The notes under the pieces were generated by a model. That model was not told the origin of the DNA. It searched no databases and worked only from the letters and a program-made list of their open reading frames with translations. Shown piece by piece: positions 1 to 9,548 of a DNA stretch of 64,000 bases (positions are counted from its first letter, which is position 1; every line of letters starts with the position of its first letter). The DNA comes from Anderseniella sp. (GTDB lineage: Bacteria; Pseudomonadota; Alphaproteobacteria; Rhizobiales; Aestuariivirgaceae): positions 1 to 64,000 of the forward strand of contig DAOUPT010000013.1 of NCBI GenBank assembly GCA_030626025.1, given 5' to 3'. A program made the position numbers and the translations under genes.

Positions 1-111
1 AAGTATATTCGGTTTCAAATGGTAGGGGTTGGCTAAAAAGGCCGTAATGTTTGATTTATGAAGGTTTATGATGAACGAAATTCAATCATCAAAGATTTCA
101 AAATTAATTAA

Positions 112-216
112 CTATAATATTATGAAGGCGACCAAACCGGAAGAAATCTGGACTTGAACATCGACAGGAACAGCTTCAACACCCTGAAATGCGACGGTGG
201 AAATATGTGCAGTCAC
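112..216 (-). pseudogene. comM: comM (YifB-type Mg-chelatase-like ATPase), 5' remnant only
   Basis: Read on the minus strand, a GTG start preceded by GGGGAG opens a 34-codon frame. Its residues STVAFQGVEAVPVDVQVQIS match the N-terminal signature I know from ComM/YifB, the MCM-like helicase that helps branch migration in natural transformation. A full protein has about 500 residues. Here the frame runs through SSGLVAFIIL and stops at TAG, just where the family normally reads GLPAFxIVGLPDKAV. The remaining 111 bases to the left are AT-rich and show no continuation in any frame I could read. In related genomes comM often follows gshB, which fits the position. Either comM was deleted after codon about 32 or something was inserted there, with the bulk outside the window. 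Confidence 0.7.
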
Positions 217-370
217 TATTTTAGACTCCCCAAATGTCACAAAAATTCATACGGAATTGATGCGGAATACCTCCGGAGAATGGGTGGAAAACCTGCAGAA
301 TACCCGGAATGTCGTCAAGTTTAGCGGAATTCATCACCAACTACAAGAACATTATGGGAACAAATTTCTT

Positions 371-1312
371 TTAAGACACTTTTCGCTCTATTGCATCCCA
401 AATCATTACTGAAATATCATTCCCACCAAATTTTTGGACTTCTCTGATGCCGGTTGGTGAGGTTACGTTGATTTCAGTCATGTAATCACCAATCACATCG
501 ATACCGACAAAAATCAGGCCACGCTGTTTTAAATCGGGTCCAAGCACCTTGCAGATTTCGCGTTCGCGGTCGGTCAGTTCGGTGGGCATCGGTTTGCCAC
601 CGACGTGCATATTGGAACGGGTTTCACCTTCGGCCGGAACGCGATTGATGGCACCGGCCACTTCACCGTCAATCAGGATAATCCGCTTGTCGCCTTTTCG
701 GACATCAGACAGGAATTTCTGGGCAATAAAGGCTTCACGAAAGCTATCGTGGAACATTTCAACCAGCGATGAAAAATTCTGATCATCCTGGGTCAAACGA
801 AACACCCCTGCCCCGCCATTGCCATAAAGCGGTTTGACGATGATGTCTTTGTGCTCGGCGCGAAATTTTTTTAATTGCTCGACATCACGGGTAATCATGG
901 TTGGCGGCATGAATTGCGGATAGCGCAGGATAAACAGTTTTTCAGGTGCATTGCGCACATGAGCGGGATCATTGACCACAAGAGTTTGCGGATGGATTTG
1001 CTCAAGCAAATGAGTGGCGGTGATGTAGTGCATGTCAAAAGGCGGGTCCTGACGCATTAACACCACATCATAGTCATTAAGGTGGACGGTTTTCTCATCA
1101 AGGATCTTGAAATGATCGCTCTTTTGATCCTTGACACTGACCGTCTGGCCGGTGGCTGAAAGTTTGCCGTTTTCCAGCGCCAGCGTGTTGGGATGATAAA
1201 CAAACAACTCATGACCGCGCTTTTGTGCCTCCAGCATTTGAGCAAAGGTTGAATCACCGGCAATATCAATATCTTCAATCGGGTCCATCTGAACCGCTAC
1301 TTTCAATCCCAT
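371..1312 (-). CDS. gshB: Glutathione synthetase
   Basis: ATP-dependent ligase joining gamma-glutamylcysteine and glycine, the last step of glutathione synthesis, in the cytoplasm. The 313-residue length and N-terminus ([17 protein letters not shown]) are typical. The N-terminal domain is followed by an ATP-grasp fold with [16 protein letters not shown] near residues 155-170, the basic loop [19 protein letters not shown] near 205, and the metal/ATP site [13 protein letters not shown] near 280. It is the last gene of a minus-strand run rsmI-yraN-gshB, with only 17 bases from the yraN stop. The next gene in that direction is the comM remnant. I see nothing broken in gshB itself. Confidence 0.95.
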   Translation of the reverse strand: MGLKVAVQMDPIEDIDIAGDSTFAQMLEAQKRGHELFVYHPNTLALENGKLSATGQTVSVKDQKSDHFKILDEKTVHLNDYDVVLMRQDPPFDMHYITATHLLEQIHPQTLVVNDPAHVRNAPEKLFILRYPQFMPPTMITRDVEQLKKFRAEHKDIIVKPLYGNGGAGVFRLTQDDQNFSSLVEMFHDSFREAFIAQKFLSDVRKGDKRIILIDGEVAGAINRVPAEGETRSNMHVGGKPMPTELTDREREICKVLGPDLKQRGLIFVGIDVIGDYMTEINVTSPTGIREVQKFGGNDISVMIWDAIERKVS

Positions 1313-1329
1313 TTCATCTCTCTCAATTT

Positions 1330-1713
1330 TTAAATCGCTTGGCCGCTCTCATCGAAGGCGTTTTTAATGTGCTTGATCAACAGGTAGGGTTTGACGAGCA
1401 CGATGTCAAAGCGGCAGGTAAAATTTTGCTCATTTCTACGGGTCGAGCGCCAATATTGGGCAGCAGCAACTATGCGTCTTATTTGGTGGCGCGAGATTGA
1501 TTGAACACCGCGATCAAAATCAGCCCGGGCCTTGACCTCAATGAACACCAGCGTTTTGCCGCGCCGGGCAATGATATCTATCTCGCCTTTCGGGGTTTTC
1601 TCGCGCCGAGCGATAATCGCGTAGCCTTGCAGTCGCAGCCACCAAATGGCCAGATTTTCGGCGCTGCGGCCTTTCTTTTCAGCAATCTGGCGTCGGGAGA
1701 ATTTTGTGGTCAT
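1330..1713 (-). CDS. yraN: YraN family (UPF0102) endonuclease-like protein
   Basis: A 127-residue protein of the UPF0102 family, which has a restriction-endonuclease-like fold. The core [20 protein letters not shown] near residues 43-62 gives the D-(ExK) metal-site pattern, and the N-terminus is rich in Arg/Lys. Its precise role is not settled; a nuclease role linked to replication or recombination is assumed. Its ATG overlaps the rsmI stop as ATGA, so translation is probably coupled. The rsmI-yraN pair is common in proteobacteria, which supports the call. Confidence 0.9.
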   Translation of the reverse strand: MTTKFSRRQIAEKKGRSAENLAIWWLRLQGYAIIARREKTPKGEIDIIARRGKTLVFIEVKARADFDRGVQSISRHQIRRIVAAAQYWRSTRRNEQNFTCRFDIVLVKPYLLIKHIKNAFDESGQAI

Positions 1714-2630
1714 TGCTTTGCAGCGTTTTTAAGAGCTACGGCAGTGTCGTACAACTGGCGTTTTTGCAAACCGTAATGCTTTGCCACTTCAAGGGCTGCT
1801 TTTGCAGCGGGCATCGATTTAATTGCCTCTTTGAGGGCTGCGGTTACCCGCTCATCATCAGGCGCGATCGCTTTGATTTCACCGGGCCATATGGCCAGCG
1901 TTATTTCGCCCTTTAAACCGCCACGCTGACTGATAATTGTTAAAAGCTCCTGCGCTGTGCCGCGGATAACTTCTTCAAATTTTTTGGTCAGTTCGCGGGT
2001 GATGGCAATCTGGGCATCGGGAATGACTTTTGCCGCATCGGTGAGGCATTTTTCGATGCGTTTGGGGCTTTCAAAAAACAAACTGACACCCGCAAAAGTG
2101 CCCGCCTGAGCTAAAATCGTACTTCGTGCCGCAGATTTGGGCGGTAAAAACCCGCAAAACTGAAACCTGTCACTGGGAAAGGCGCACAGCGCCAGTGCCA
2201 TGATCGGGGCCGAGACACCCGGTGACATATGGATTGGTAAATCCTGCTGGCGCAATTCATAAACCAGCTTAAAACCCGGATCGGAAACCAGCGGGGTGCC
2301 GGCATCAGAAACCAGCGCTATGGCCTTGCCTGTCTTGATTGCTTCAATAACCATTGGCCTGACTTTTGCCCCATTATGGTCGTGATATGGCTTCATAGGG
2401 GTGATTATCTGATAGCGCTGCAACAATCGTGAGGTAATGCGGGTATCTTCGCACAATATCAGATCGGCAGCAGCCAGCGTATTCAAAGCCCTCAGGGTGA
2501 TGTCGGCAAGGTTGCCGATTGGCGTGGCGGTGATGTGCAGACCCGGTGCAATCGGGCGACAGGTGATCTTGTTGCCTTCAATGACAAAATCAGATGGTGT
2601 TTCGCTGGTCTCGGGCATAAAAACGGGCAT
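1710..2630 (-). CDS. rsmI: 16S rRNA 2'-O-methyltransferase RsmI
   Basis: SAM-dependent enzyme that methylates the 2'-OH of C1402 in 16S rRNA (E. coli numbering). The tetrapyrrole-methylase fold shows HITATPIGNLADITLRAL and LILCEDTR near the N-terminus, SDAGTPLVSDPG and SPGVSAPIMAL in the middle, and FFESPKR later. The open frame extends upstream to 2753. I chose the ATG giving MPVFMPETSET because family members start shortly before the TPIGNL motif. The ATGs at 2684 and 2618 are alternatives, and no start has a clear ribosome-binding site. It is divergent from the lipoprotein gene and heads the rsmI-yraN-gshB run. A near-CtrA half pattern (TTAA-N7-TTTA) lies at 2666-2680 upstream of the chosen start. 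Confidence 0.9.
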   Translation of the reverse strand: MPVFMPETSETPSDFVIEGNKITCRPIAPGLHITATPIGNLADITLRALNTLAAADLILCEDTRITSRLLQRYQIITPMKPYHDHNGAKVRPMVIEAIKTGKAIALVSDAGTPLVSDPGFKLVYELRQQDLPIHMSPGVSAPIMALALCAFPSDRFQFCGFLPPKSAARSTILAQAGTFAGVSLFFESPKRIEKCLTDAAKVIPDAQIAITRELTKKFEEVIRGTAQELLTIISQRGGLKGEITLAIWPGEIKAIAPDDERVTAALKEAIKSMPAAKAALEVAKHYGLQKRQLYDTAVALKNAAKQ

Positions 2631-2782
2631 AATAATAGTGGCTGACAGTTGGGGATTTGAATTGCTTAACGAATTGTTTATCATAAAAGCTGTTAGGTGC
2701 AGTACGGGATTTGTGCAATTGTGCAACAAAAGTGTTGCCAGGCAAATATTCAATCGGAAACTTTGATCGGGATGGGCGTGTC

Positions 2783-3988
2783 ATGGATCAGATACAAAGA
2801 TTATTAAACAGCAGCCTGAAAGCGATTGGCCTTGCTGGCGCTATGCTGGCACTTTTGACATTGGCTGGATGTGGCGGGCTTGATCTGGGCGGGGTTTTTA
2901 ATGACTCCGGTTCCGGCTTTAACAATAATCAGGCCACCAGCGCCCAACCGGCAAAGGTTCTCTTGCTGTTGCCGTTGTCCGCACCGGGCCAGACGGCCAG
3001 CATCGGCGCGGCAATGAAGAAAGCGGCTGAACTTGCCTTGTTTGAAGCAGGCAAAACCAATGTGACGCTGATCACCAAAGATACCGCTGGCAATCCACAA
3101 ACAGCCGCTGCTGCTGCTCAAGCTGGCATTGCCGAGGGTGCTGAGATTATTCTCGGTCCATTGCTTGGCAGCGAGGTTGCCGCCGTTACGCCCATCGCCA
3201 AAGGCCGCAACATTCCAATTATTGCTTTTTCATCGGTCAGCAAAGTTGCCCAACCCGGGGTTTATCTGATGAGCTTCCTGCCTGAACAGGAAGTCAGCAA
3301 CCTTTTGCGGCACACCTCGCAAACCGGCATAAAAACCATTGCGGCAATGATCCCGAACTCAACTTACGGTGCAGTGGTTGAAAGAGCGCTGAAAACATCT
3401 GCCAGCCGGCTTGGCGTCACTATTGTGGCGATTGAACGCTTCAATCGTAATGGCCAGAATCTTTCTGCCGGCGCCGCACGGGTGGCAAGAGCAGTAAATT
3501 CAGCCAGCAACCCGGCTCAGGCTGTGTTTATTCCAGAAGGCGGACAAAGCCTGCGCAGTGTTGGCACAGCGCTTACTCAGGCAGGCTTTTCATCACGCTC
3601 GGCAAAAGTACTGGGCACTGGTCTTTGGGACGGTCCGATGACAAATGGTACACCGATTGCCTTTGGTGGCTGGTACGCCGGTGTTTCACCGCAACAGGTG
3701 CAAAAATTCAATCAACGTTACAGCGCCAGCTATCAGGCCACGCCACCACGCATTGCCAGCCTTGCCTATGACGCGCTGTCCCTGACATTATCATTTGCCA
3801 GATCACCGATCGGCACCCGATTTACACCAGCACAAATCACCAATGTTGAAGGCTTTAACGGCGTCAACGGCCTGTTCCGCTTCCGCCCTGACGGACGCAT
3901 CGAGCGCGGGCTGTCTATTCTTGAAGTTTCAGCCAGCGGCACCCGGGTAGCAGCGCAAGCACCAGCGAAGTTTTCATTCGGGTTTTAA
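2783..3988 (+). CDS. Penicillin-binding protein activator / periplasmic-binding-like lipoprotein
   Basis: A 401-residue lipoprotein. The start at MDQIQRLL gives a signal peptide with a hydrophobic stretch and the lipobox LAGC near residues 29-32. The upstream in-frame ATG at 2711 would bury the signal and is rejected. The mature part is a type I periplasmic-binding fold (Peripla_BP_6): VLLLLPLSAPGQTASIGAAM, then LGPLLGSEVAAVTPIA, and IPIIAFSSVS. In other proteobacteria this family includes LpoA, the outer-membrane activator of PBP1A, and rhizobial homologues beside rsmI carry the same name. Whether it really activates a transpeptidase is inference, although a class A PBP gene lies in the same window. 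Its stop abuts the grpE stop with no spare base. Confidence 0.8.
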   Translation: MDQIQRLLNSSLKAIGLAGAMLALLTLAGCGGLDLGGVFNDSGSGFNNNQATSAQPAKVLLLLPLSAPGQTASIGAAMKKAAELALFEAGKTNVTLITKDTAGNPQTAAAAAQAGIAEGAEIILGPLLGSEVAAVTPIAKGRNIPIIAFSSVSKVAQPGVYLMSFLPEQEVSNLLRHTSQTGIKTIAAMIPNSTYGAVVERALKTSASRLGVTIVAIERFNRNGQNLSAGAARVARAVNSASNPAQAVFIPEGGQSLRSVGTALTQAGFSSRSAKVLGTGLWDGPMTNGTPIAFGGWYAGVSPQQVQKFNQRYSASYQATPPRIASLAYDALSLTLSFARSPIGTRFTPAQITNVEGFNGVNGLFRFRPDGRIERGLSILEVSASGTRVAAQAPAKFSFGF

Positions 3989-4633
3989 TCAGGCTTTTTT
4001 ATCTGATCTGGCAACACCAACCATGGCCGGGCGCAGGATGCGTTCGCCGATGGAATATCCGGCCTGCACGACCTGAACAACGGTGCCATTGATGGCTTCG
4101 GGGTCTGGCACTTCAAACATTGCCTGATGCTTGTTGGGATCGAACTTTTCGCCCAGCGGCTCGATGATGTTGATATTGTGTTTTTGCAGCGTGTTGAGCA
4201 ATTCGCGCTGGGTCAGGATCATGCCTTCAATCAGGTTCTTGACCGCATCATCAGCATTTTCACGCGCTTCGGCACTCATTGATTCCAAAGCCCGGGCAAG
4301 GTTATCACCAACCGGCAGCACATCGCGGGCAAAATTTGTTGCCGCATAAAGGGTTGCCTCGGCTTTTTCGCGCTCGGCCCGACGGCGCATGTTTTCCATC
4401 TCGGCCATATTGCGCAGCAGTTGGTCTTTCAAATCAGCATTTTCGATTTCGAGCAGGGCAACCGGGTCAAGCGCCTCTTCTTCCGCCACTTTTGCCGCTT
4501 GGGCTTCTTCCAGCGCTTCGGCAATTTCCAAAGCTTCTGCTTCAGCAGCTTCTGCTGCATCCAGCGCTTCAAAGTCATCCAGCAATGCTTCTTCGTTTGC
4601 GTGTGGACGGTCGTTTCTTCCAATAACAGACAT
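3989..4633 (-). CDS. grpE: GrpE nucleotide exchange factor
   Basis: Releases ADP from DnaK to drive the chaperone cycle in the cytoplasm. The 214-residue protein begins with a long acidic Ala/Glu-rich coiled coil (residues about 10-75, DFEALDAAEAAEAEALEIAE), continues with the dimer helix RNMAEMENMRRRAEREK, and ends in the beta domain signature EKFDPNKHQAMFEVPD and QVVQAGYSIGERILRPAMV. It lies downstream of hrcA on the same strand with about 108 bases between. I looked for a CIRCE element there and found none, so control by HrcA is not shown by this sequence. Confidence 0.97.
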   Translation of the reverse strand: MSVIGRNDRPHANEEALLDDFEALDAAEAAEAEALEIAEALEEAQAAKVAEEEALDPVALLEIENADLKDQLLRNMAEMENMRRRAEREKAEATLYAATNFARDVLPVGDNLARALESMSAEARENADDAVKNLIEGMILTQRELLNTLQKHNINIIEPLGEKFDPNKHQAMFEVPDPEAINGTVVQVVQAGYSIGERILRPAMVGVARSDKKA

Positions 4634-4741
4634 GCTTGGTCTTTAGTCCTTGTATGTTCAGATCGATGTAATTCGTATCAATGCAATTTTGGGCAATAAA
4701 TAGTGATTCTACAGACGATATCAGGCTTTGCGCCACAAAAA

Positions 4742-5806
4742 TCAAGTGATGAGTTTACCAATTATTTTTGCGGTATAATCAACCATCGGAATTATCCGGG
4801 CGTAATTAAGCCGGGTCGGGCCGACAACGCCCAAAACTCCGACAATCTTTTCATGGGAATCTCGATAAGGCGAGACGATCAGAGACGAGCCAGACAGCGA
4901 AAACAGCTTGTTTTCCGAACCGATGAATATCCGCATGCCTTCACCGTTTTGAGCCCGGCCCAACAATTCGACCATTTCGCGTTTTGATTCAAAATCATCA
5001 AACAGCTGGCGGATTTTTTCCAGATCTTCCAGTGCGGCATCATCATTGATGAGGTTTGCCTGACCGCGCACAATGAGGTTTTTCGGCTCACCTTCAGCGC
5101 TTCCAGCCCAGGTGGCGATGCCAAGTTCGATGACCTTGGCCGTTAGCGTATCAAGCTCGCGTTTGACCGTATCTATTTCGCCGCTGACAATATGCTGAAT
5201 ATCCTCAATCGTCTGGCCCTGAAAGCGAACATTGAAATAATTGGTGGCAGCAACCAGACTGGATGACGGGAAATCTTCCGGGATATCCAGCGCCCGGTTT
5301 TCCACCGAACCATCATCACCGACCAGCACCACCAGCGCCTTGCCGGTGGCCAGTCGCATAAATTCGATGTGTTTGATGTGCACATCATGTTTCGGGGTGA
5401 CGATGACACCGGCACAATGGGACAGGCCGGACAACAGATTTGTGGTTTCTGACAACAGGTTTTCAATGGATTGCTCACGATCGACCCCGGCCATGTGCTT
5501 GTCAATTTCTTCGCGTTCTTTACTGCCGAGCGGTCCGGTTTCCAAAAAGGCATCAACAAAAAGGCGCAGTCCTGTTTCGGTCGGAATGCGGCCAGCGCTG
5601 GTGTGTGGGGCAAAAATCAGACCGCTCTCTTCAAGGTCCGACATGACATTGCGCACCGAGGCTGGCGACAGACTGACCGGCAGGCCTTTGGCAATGGTGC
5701 GCGAGCCAACTGGGATGCCGGTTTCGATATAGGCATCAACCAGCTGGCGAAAAATTTCACGCGAGCGATCATTAAGGGCGGCAAATTTTGATTGAACAGA
5801 ACTCAT
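4742..5806 (-). CDS. hrcA: HrcA heat-shock repressor
   Basis: Repressor that binds CIRCE operators of groESL-type operons and is kept active by GroEL. 354 residues, with an N-terminal winged helix-turn-helix (SREIFRQLVDAYIETGIPVG, then SVRNVMSDLEESGLIFAPHT near residues 50-70), a GAF-like middle and a C-terminal ELLGRAQNGEGMRIFIGSEN and VVGPTRLNYARIIPMVDYT typical of the family. It is divergent from rph, as in many Rhizobiales. No CIRCE palindrome is visible in the flanking gaps, so its targets are presumably elsewhere. Confidence 0.96.
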   Translation of the reverse strand: MSSVQSKFAALNDRSREIFRQLVDAYIETGIPVGSRTIAKGLPVSLSPASVRNVMSDLEESGLIFAPHTSAGRIPTETGLRLFVDAFLETGPLGSKEREEIDKHMAGVDREQSIENLLSETTNLLSGLSHCAGVIVTPKHDVHIKHIEFMRLATGKALVVLVGDDGSVENRALDIPEDFPSSSLVAATNYFNVRFQGQTIEDIQHIVSGEIDTVKRELDTLTAKVIELGIATWAGSAEGEPKNLIVRGQANLINDDAALEDLEKIRQLFDDFESKREMVELLGRAQNGEGMRIFIGSENKLFSLSGSSLIVSPYRDSHEKIVGVLGVVGPTRLNYARIIPMVDYTAKIIGKLIT

Positions 5807-5927
5807 AGGGTAAATTTAGGGGGACCGGGCGGGAAGGTCAATCACATGTGCAAGCTTTTGTTGCCTAACCAGTGTATGGGCGCTAGAACACCGGCAACAA
5901 ATACTCAAAAAACAGGTGATAAAAAAG

Positions 5928-6644
5928 ATGACTGCAAAGAGACCTTCGGGCCGGGCCCTTGATGAAATGAGATCTGTACGTCTGGAAACCGGCTTTTCCA
6001 AACATGCTGAAGGGTCTTGTCTGGTAAAGTTCGGTGACACCCATGTTTTATGTACCGCTTCACTGGAAGATCGGGTTCCACCGTGGATGCGCGGTGGTGG
6101 TTCGGGCTGGGTGACGGCTGAGTATGGCATGTTGCCACGCTCGACCGGTAGTCGGATGCGCCGCGAAGCAACAGCGGGCAAACAGTCAGGCCGCACGGTG
6201 GAAATTTCGCGCCTGATTGGCCGTTCGTTGCGGGCAGTGGTTGATATGGAGGTTTTGGGTGAGCGGCAGATTACGGTTGATTGTGATGTCATTCAAGCTG
6301 ATGGCGGCACCCGCACGGCAGCGATCACCGGTGGTTTTGTCGCTCTTAAGCAATGTATTGACTGGATGATGACCCGCGACATGCTTGAGCGAACACCGTT
6401 GAAAGACGAGATTGCAGCTATCTCCTGCGGCATTTACAAGGGTCAGGCGGTTTGTGATCTTGATTATGCCGAAGACAGTGAAGCTGAAACCGATGCTAAT
6501 TTTGTCATGACCGGGTCAGGCAAGATTGTTGAAATTCAGGGTACAGCCGAGGCCGACCCATTTTCCGAGGAAGAATTCATGGCGTTGTTGGGTCTGGCCA
6601 AAAATGCCATTGTTGACCTTACAAAGCTGCAGCGCGATGCTTGA
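5928..6644 (+). CDS. rph: Ribonuclease PH
   Basis: Phosphorolytic 3'-5' exoribonuclease that trims tRNA 3' ends. 238 residues from the ATG at 5928, which has AGG about ten bases upstream; a GTG four codons earlier is a possible but weaker start. Family marks: [19 protein letters not shown] at the N-terminus, [14 protein letters not shown] near residue 70, [18 protein letters not shown] near 105 and [20 protein letters not shown] near 120. It overlaps rdgB by eight bases, starting a tight rph-rdgB-hemW operon. Confidence 0.97.
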   Translation: MTAKRPSGRALDEMRSVRLETGFSKHAEGSCLVKFGDTHVLCTASLEDRVPPWMRGGGSGWVTAEYGMLPRSTGSRMRREATAGKQSGRTVEISRLIGRSLRAVVDMEVLGERQITVDCDVIQADGGTRTAAITGGFVALKQCIDWMMTRDMLERTPLKDEIAAISCGIYKGQAVCDLDYAEDSEAETDANFVMTGSGKIVEIQGTAEADPFSEEEFMALLGLAKNAIVDLTKLQRDA

Positions 6645-7245
6645 AGCCGGGACAAAACTGGTTGTTGCCAGCCACAATGCCGGCAAGGTGCGTGAAATTG
6701 GTGAATTGCTTGAGCCATTCGGGCTTGAGGTTATTTCTGCCGGTGAGCTTGGCCTTCCAGAACCGGTGGAAGATGGTGATACTTTTGCGGCCAATGCCTT
6801 GATCAAGGCGCTGGCAGCAGCTGAGGCATCCGGGTTTGTGGCGCTGTCTGATGATTCAGGCCTGGCGGTTGATGCGCTTGATGGCGCGCCGGGCATTTAT
6901 TCAGCCCGCTGGGCCGGTGAGAGCAAGGATTTTGCCCTTGCCATGCGCAATGTTGAAGAGGCCTTGGCAGCAAAAGGTGCCAAGACTGACGATCAGCGGC
7001 GAGCACATTTTGTTTGCTCGCTGTGTCTGGCAAAACCTGACGGAACCCATGAAATATATGAAGGCCGGGTAGATGGCGCTCTGGTGTGGCCGCCACGCGG
7101 CGAAAACGGTTTTGGTTATGATCCGGTTTTTCAATGCGATGGCTATGACATTACATTTGGTGAAATGGAACCTGATGCCAAACATGCCATCTCGCACCGG
7201 GCCAATGCTTTCAAGAAGATGATAAAAGCCCAATTTGGTGGCTGA
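6637..7245 (+). CDS. rdgB: XTP/dITP pyrophosphatase (non-canonical purine NTPase)
   Basis: Hydrolyses dITP, XTP and related deaminated purine nucleotides to keep them out of DNA. 202 residues from [17 protein letters not shown]; the motif [10 protein letters not shown] (residues 11-20), the acidic [11 protein letters not shown] near 70-80 and GFGYDPVF near 150 are family hallmarks, with SHRANAF at the C-terminus. The start lies inside the end of rph, and its own end overlaps hemW, so the three genes are probably coupled in translation. Confidence 0.97.
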   Translation: MLEAGTKLVVASHNAGKVREIGELLEPFGLEVISAGELGLPEPVEDGDTFAANALIKALAAAEASGFVALSDDSGLAVDALDGAPGIYSARWAGESKDFALAMRNVEEALAAKGAKTDDQRRAHFVCSLCLAKPDGTHEIYEGRVDGALVWPPRGENGFGYDPVFQCDGYDITFGEMEPDAKHAISHRANAFKKMIKAQFGG

Positions 7246-8419
7246 GGGCACAAAGAATTATTCCCCCTATGATGTGGGGTTTGGGATTTATGTCCATTGG
7301 CCGTTCTGTCTGGCCAAGTGTCCCTATTGTGATTTTAACTCTCATGTCCGTCACCAGCGGGTTGATACAGATGCTTTTGCAACCGGGCTGGTGCGTGAAC
7401 TGCAACACTTCCACCAGCTAGCTGGCGACAGAACGGTAACCAGCGTATTTTTTGGTGGCGGGACACCTTCGCTGATGCCGCCACGCTGTGTGGAGCAGGT
7501 TATTGCCGCGATTTATGATTTGTGGGATGTGGCCGGTGATGTGGAAATCACCCTGGAGGCCAATCCGACCAGCGTTGAAGCACGAAATTTTGCCGGATAT
7601 CGCGCCGCCGGGGTTAACCGGGTTTCGGTCGGGGTGCAGGCGCTTGATGATGACGATCTGAAAAAACTTGGCCGCCAGCATAGTGTTGATGAGGCGCTCA
7701 AGGCCTTTAAGTTGGCTGGTCGTATCTTTGAGCGAACCAGTTTTGATTTGATTTATGCCCGGCCGGGACAAACAGTTGCGGCCTGGCGGACTGAACTTGA
7801 ACGGGCATTAGCTGAGCAGCAGGGGCATATGTCGCTGTATCAGTTGACGATTGAACCCGATACAGCGTTTGAGCGCTTGCACCAGACAGGAAAGCTGGTG
7901 GTGCCTGATGATGATCTGGCAGCAGCGTTGTTTGATGTGACCCAGGAACTTACCGACAAGGCGGGGCTTCCTGCCTATGAGATTTCAAACCATGCAGCTT
8001 GCGACCAGCAATCGCGTCATAATCTGCTATATTGGCGTTATGGCGAATATGCCGGGGTTGGAGCCGGGGCGCATTCCCGGTTGCTGACCGAAAATGGTGG
8101 CCGGGTTGCCTTGAGTGCCGAAAAGCACCCTGAACGCTGGCTGGCCGATGTTGAAGCAACCGGCAGCGGGGTGATTGAAACTGAAAACCTGTCGATGGCC
8201 GATCAAGCGCGGGAATTTCTGCTGATGGGCCTGCGCCTGCACGAAGGCATAAGCCTTGAGCGGTATGAGCAGCTATTTGGCCGCAAGGTCTCACAACAAC
8301 AGGTAGAAGCGTTGAACAAACAGGGTTTTATCGATTTTGACAAAACCCGTCAAAACATCGCTGCAACCAAAACCGGCATGCGGGTTCTCAACAGTTTGAT
8401 TGCCCTGTTGGCCGACTGA
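7235..8419 (+). CDS. hemW: HemW, heme chaperone (radical SAM, HemN-like)
   Basis: Oxygen-tolerant HemN paralogue thought to bind and hand over heme to respiratory enzymes. Radical-SAM cysteines are Cys25, Cys29 and Cys32 ([14 protein letters not shown]), followed by [31 protein letters not shown] and the C-terminal HemW winged-helix domain. True coproporphyrinogen dehydrogenases have an additional CxxxCxxCxC pattern, so HemW fits better. No ATG is available near the N-terminus: the start is TTG at 7235 or GTG at 7238, both inside the end of rdgB. This suggests coupled, low-level translation. Confidence 0.93.
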   Translation: MVAEGTKNYSPYDVGFGIYVHWPFCLAKCPYCDFNSHVRHQRVDTDAFATGLVRELQHFHQLAGDRTVTSVFFGGGTPSLMPPRCVEQVIAAIYDLWDVAGDVEITLEANPTSVEARNFAGYRAAGVNRVSVGVQALDDDDLKKLGRQHSVDEALKAFKLAGRIFERTSFDLIYARPGQTVAAWRTELERALAEQQGHMSLYQLTIEPDTAFERLHQTGKLVVPDDDLAAALFDVTQELTDKAGLPAYEISNHAACDQQSRHNLLYWRYGEYAGVGAGAHSRLLTENGGRVALSAEKHPERWLADVEATGSGVIETENLSMADQAREFLLMGLRLHEGISLERYEQLFGRKVSQQQVEALNKQGFIDFDKTRQNIAATKTGMRVLNSLIALLAD

Positions 8420-8421
8420 TT

Positions 8422-9051
8422 TTACCCCAAAATATCTTTTGAGTTTTTGAGCACCACACCCTGGGCTTCAAATTGCTCATATATGGCCTCAAGCGAACCG
8501 CCCATATTAATCGCCCGGCAGGCATCTTGGATCACCACAACGTCAAGATCAAGCTGGCTGGCATCAAGGGCTGAAAAGCCAACACAATAATCAGTAGCAA
8601 GTCCGGCCATAAATATGCGCTTGAATCCGCGATCATGAACATAGCCCATCAGGCCGGTCGGGGTTTCCTGATCATTTTCAAAGAACGCCGAGTATGAATC
8701 GATGCCGGGATGAAAGCCTTTGCGGATGGTTATTGCCGCCTTGTCGGTTTCAAGCCCCATATGCAACGCCGCGCCAAAGGTCCCTTGCACACAATGATCG
8801 GGCCACAGGTTTTGCTGACCATAAGAAAGCTCAATCATTTCAAAGGGCGATTTTCCCGGATGGGCGCTGGCAAATGACGAATGTCCGACCGGGTGCCAAT
8901 CCTGGGTCAGGGCAACATCATCAAAATGTTCTGATAGCTGGTTGATAACCGGAATAACTTCATTGCCGCCTTGCACAGCAAGGGCGCCACCGGGGCAAAA
9001 GTCGTTTTGAACGTCGATAATCAGAAACAGATCAGTTGGCAGGATTTTCAT
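8422..9051 (-). CDS. pncA: Nicotinamidase (PncA)
   Basis: Converts nicotinamide to nicotinate and ammonia in the NAD salvage pathway. 209 residues of the isochorismatase-like fold, with catalytic Asp13 (LIIDVQNDFCPGG), the metal-site region LTQDWHPVGHSSFA, a lysine in AITIRKGFHPG, and the nucleophile in GLATDYCVGFSALDA. It converges on hemW with two bases between the stops. Its promoter must lie in the long gap shared with dnaA. Confidence 0.93.
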   Translation of the reverse strand: MKILPTDLFLIIDVQNDFCPGGALAVQGGNEVIPVINQLSEHFDDVALTQDWHPVGHSSFASAHPGKSPFEMIELSYGQQNLWPDHCVQGTFGAALHMGLETDKAAITIRKGFHPGIDSYSAFFENDQETPTGLMGYVHDRGFKRIFMAGLATDYCVGFSALDASQLDLDVVVIQDACRAINMGGSLEAIYEQFEAQGVVLKNSKDILG

Positions 9052-9164
9052 GGGGCTTGCTCTCCGGTTTCAATGTTTTTCGGGTTTTTGGCTATTTTCT
9101 GCCACTTTTCGTCACTATCGCGGTCACCCAATCCAATAATACGCCTCTTTTCGCGGCATTGGGG

Positions 9165-9179
9165 TTAAGAAGTCGTTAA
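9165..9179. promoter_or_regulatory. CtrA box, perfect TTAA-N7-TTAA
   Basis: The sequence TTAAGAAGTCGTTAA matches the full consensus for the cell-cycle response regulator CtrA. It lies about 115 bases upstream of pncA and roughly 790 bases upstream of dnaA, so it could serve either gene or mark a replication-control region. A chance match is possible in AT-rich DNA. Confidence 0.5.
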
Positions 9180-9315
9180 TATTTCAACTTTTCAGGTGTC
9201 GGGTAGCGACGCTATTTTCCCTGCCATTTCTGGCACTGGCAAGCACAGTTTTTACCGATAATCGACCAGATGAATTATTGGTATTTTTTTTTGTTGTATT
9301 TCAAGCCATTAACCG

Positions 9316-9397
9316 GGTTAAGAATTTGCAACCGGTTTCAACGGCTGAATTCGCGCCTGCTGTTGTTTTCGAGGCTCAAAAAAGGTTGAGAATTTGC
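9316..9397 (+). repeat. Two 14-base direct repeats GGTTRAGAATTTGC
   Basis: GGTTAAGAATTTGC at 9316-9329 and GGTTGAGAATTTGC at 9384-9397 differ at one base and are 68 bases apart start to start, about six to seven helical turns. They sit in the middle of the dnaA upstream region. Spacing and conservation suggest paired protein sites; the protein is unknown. Confidence 0.45.
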
Positions 9398-9405
9398 GCA
9401 AAAGT

Positions 9406-9548
9406 GATTCGCCCATTCGAAATTCCGAATCATCACATAGAGTCAACAAGTTGGCAGTTTTCGTCCACAACATAAAAAGGTTTTATCGTTTTATTTTTTT
9501 AGTACGTACACGGATTATCTAACTGGTTTTTGTTGCTTCCGGTGAGTC
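9406..9548. promoter_or_regulatory. Cluster of four GANTC (CcrM methylation) sites before dnaA
   Basis: GATTC at 9406, GAATC at 9427, GAGTC at 9440 and GAGTC at 9544. Random sequence would give about one per 256 bases. CcrM methylates GANTC after replication in alphaproteobacteria, and dnaA transcription is known to depend on this mark in Caulobacter. The link in this organism is inferred. Confidence 0.45.

Noticed and set aside
68-157. Short plus-strand frame near the left edge (MMNEIQSSKISK...)
   Set aside because: 29 residues, no ribosome-binding site, and it overlaps the clear comM remnant on the other strand.
2666-2680. CtrA box TTAA-N7-TTTA between rsmI and the lipoprotein gene
   Set aside because: One mismatch in the second half-site and position relative to the uncertain rsmI start is unclear.
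4634-5927. CIRCE operator expected near hrcA and grpE
   Set aside because: No TTAGCACTC-N9-GAGTGCTAA pattern or close variant in either gap.
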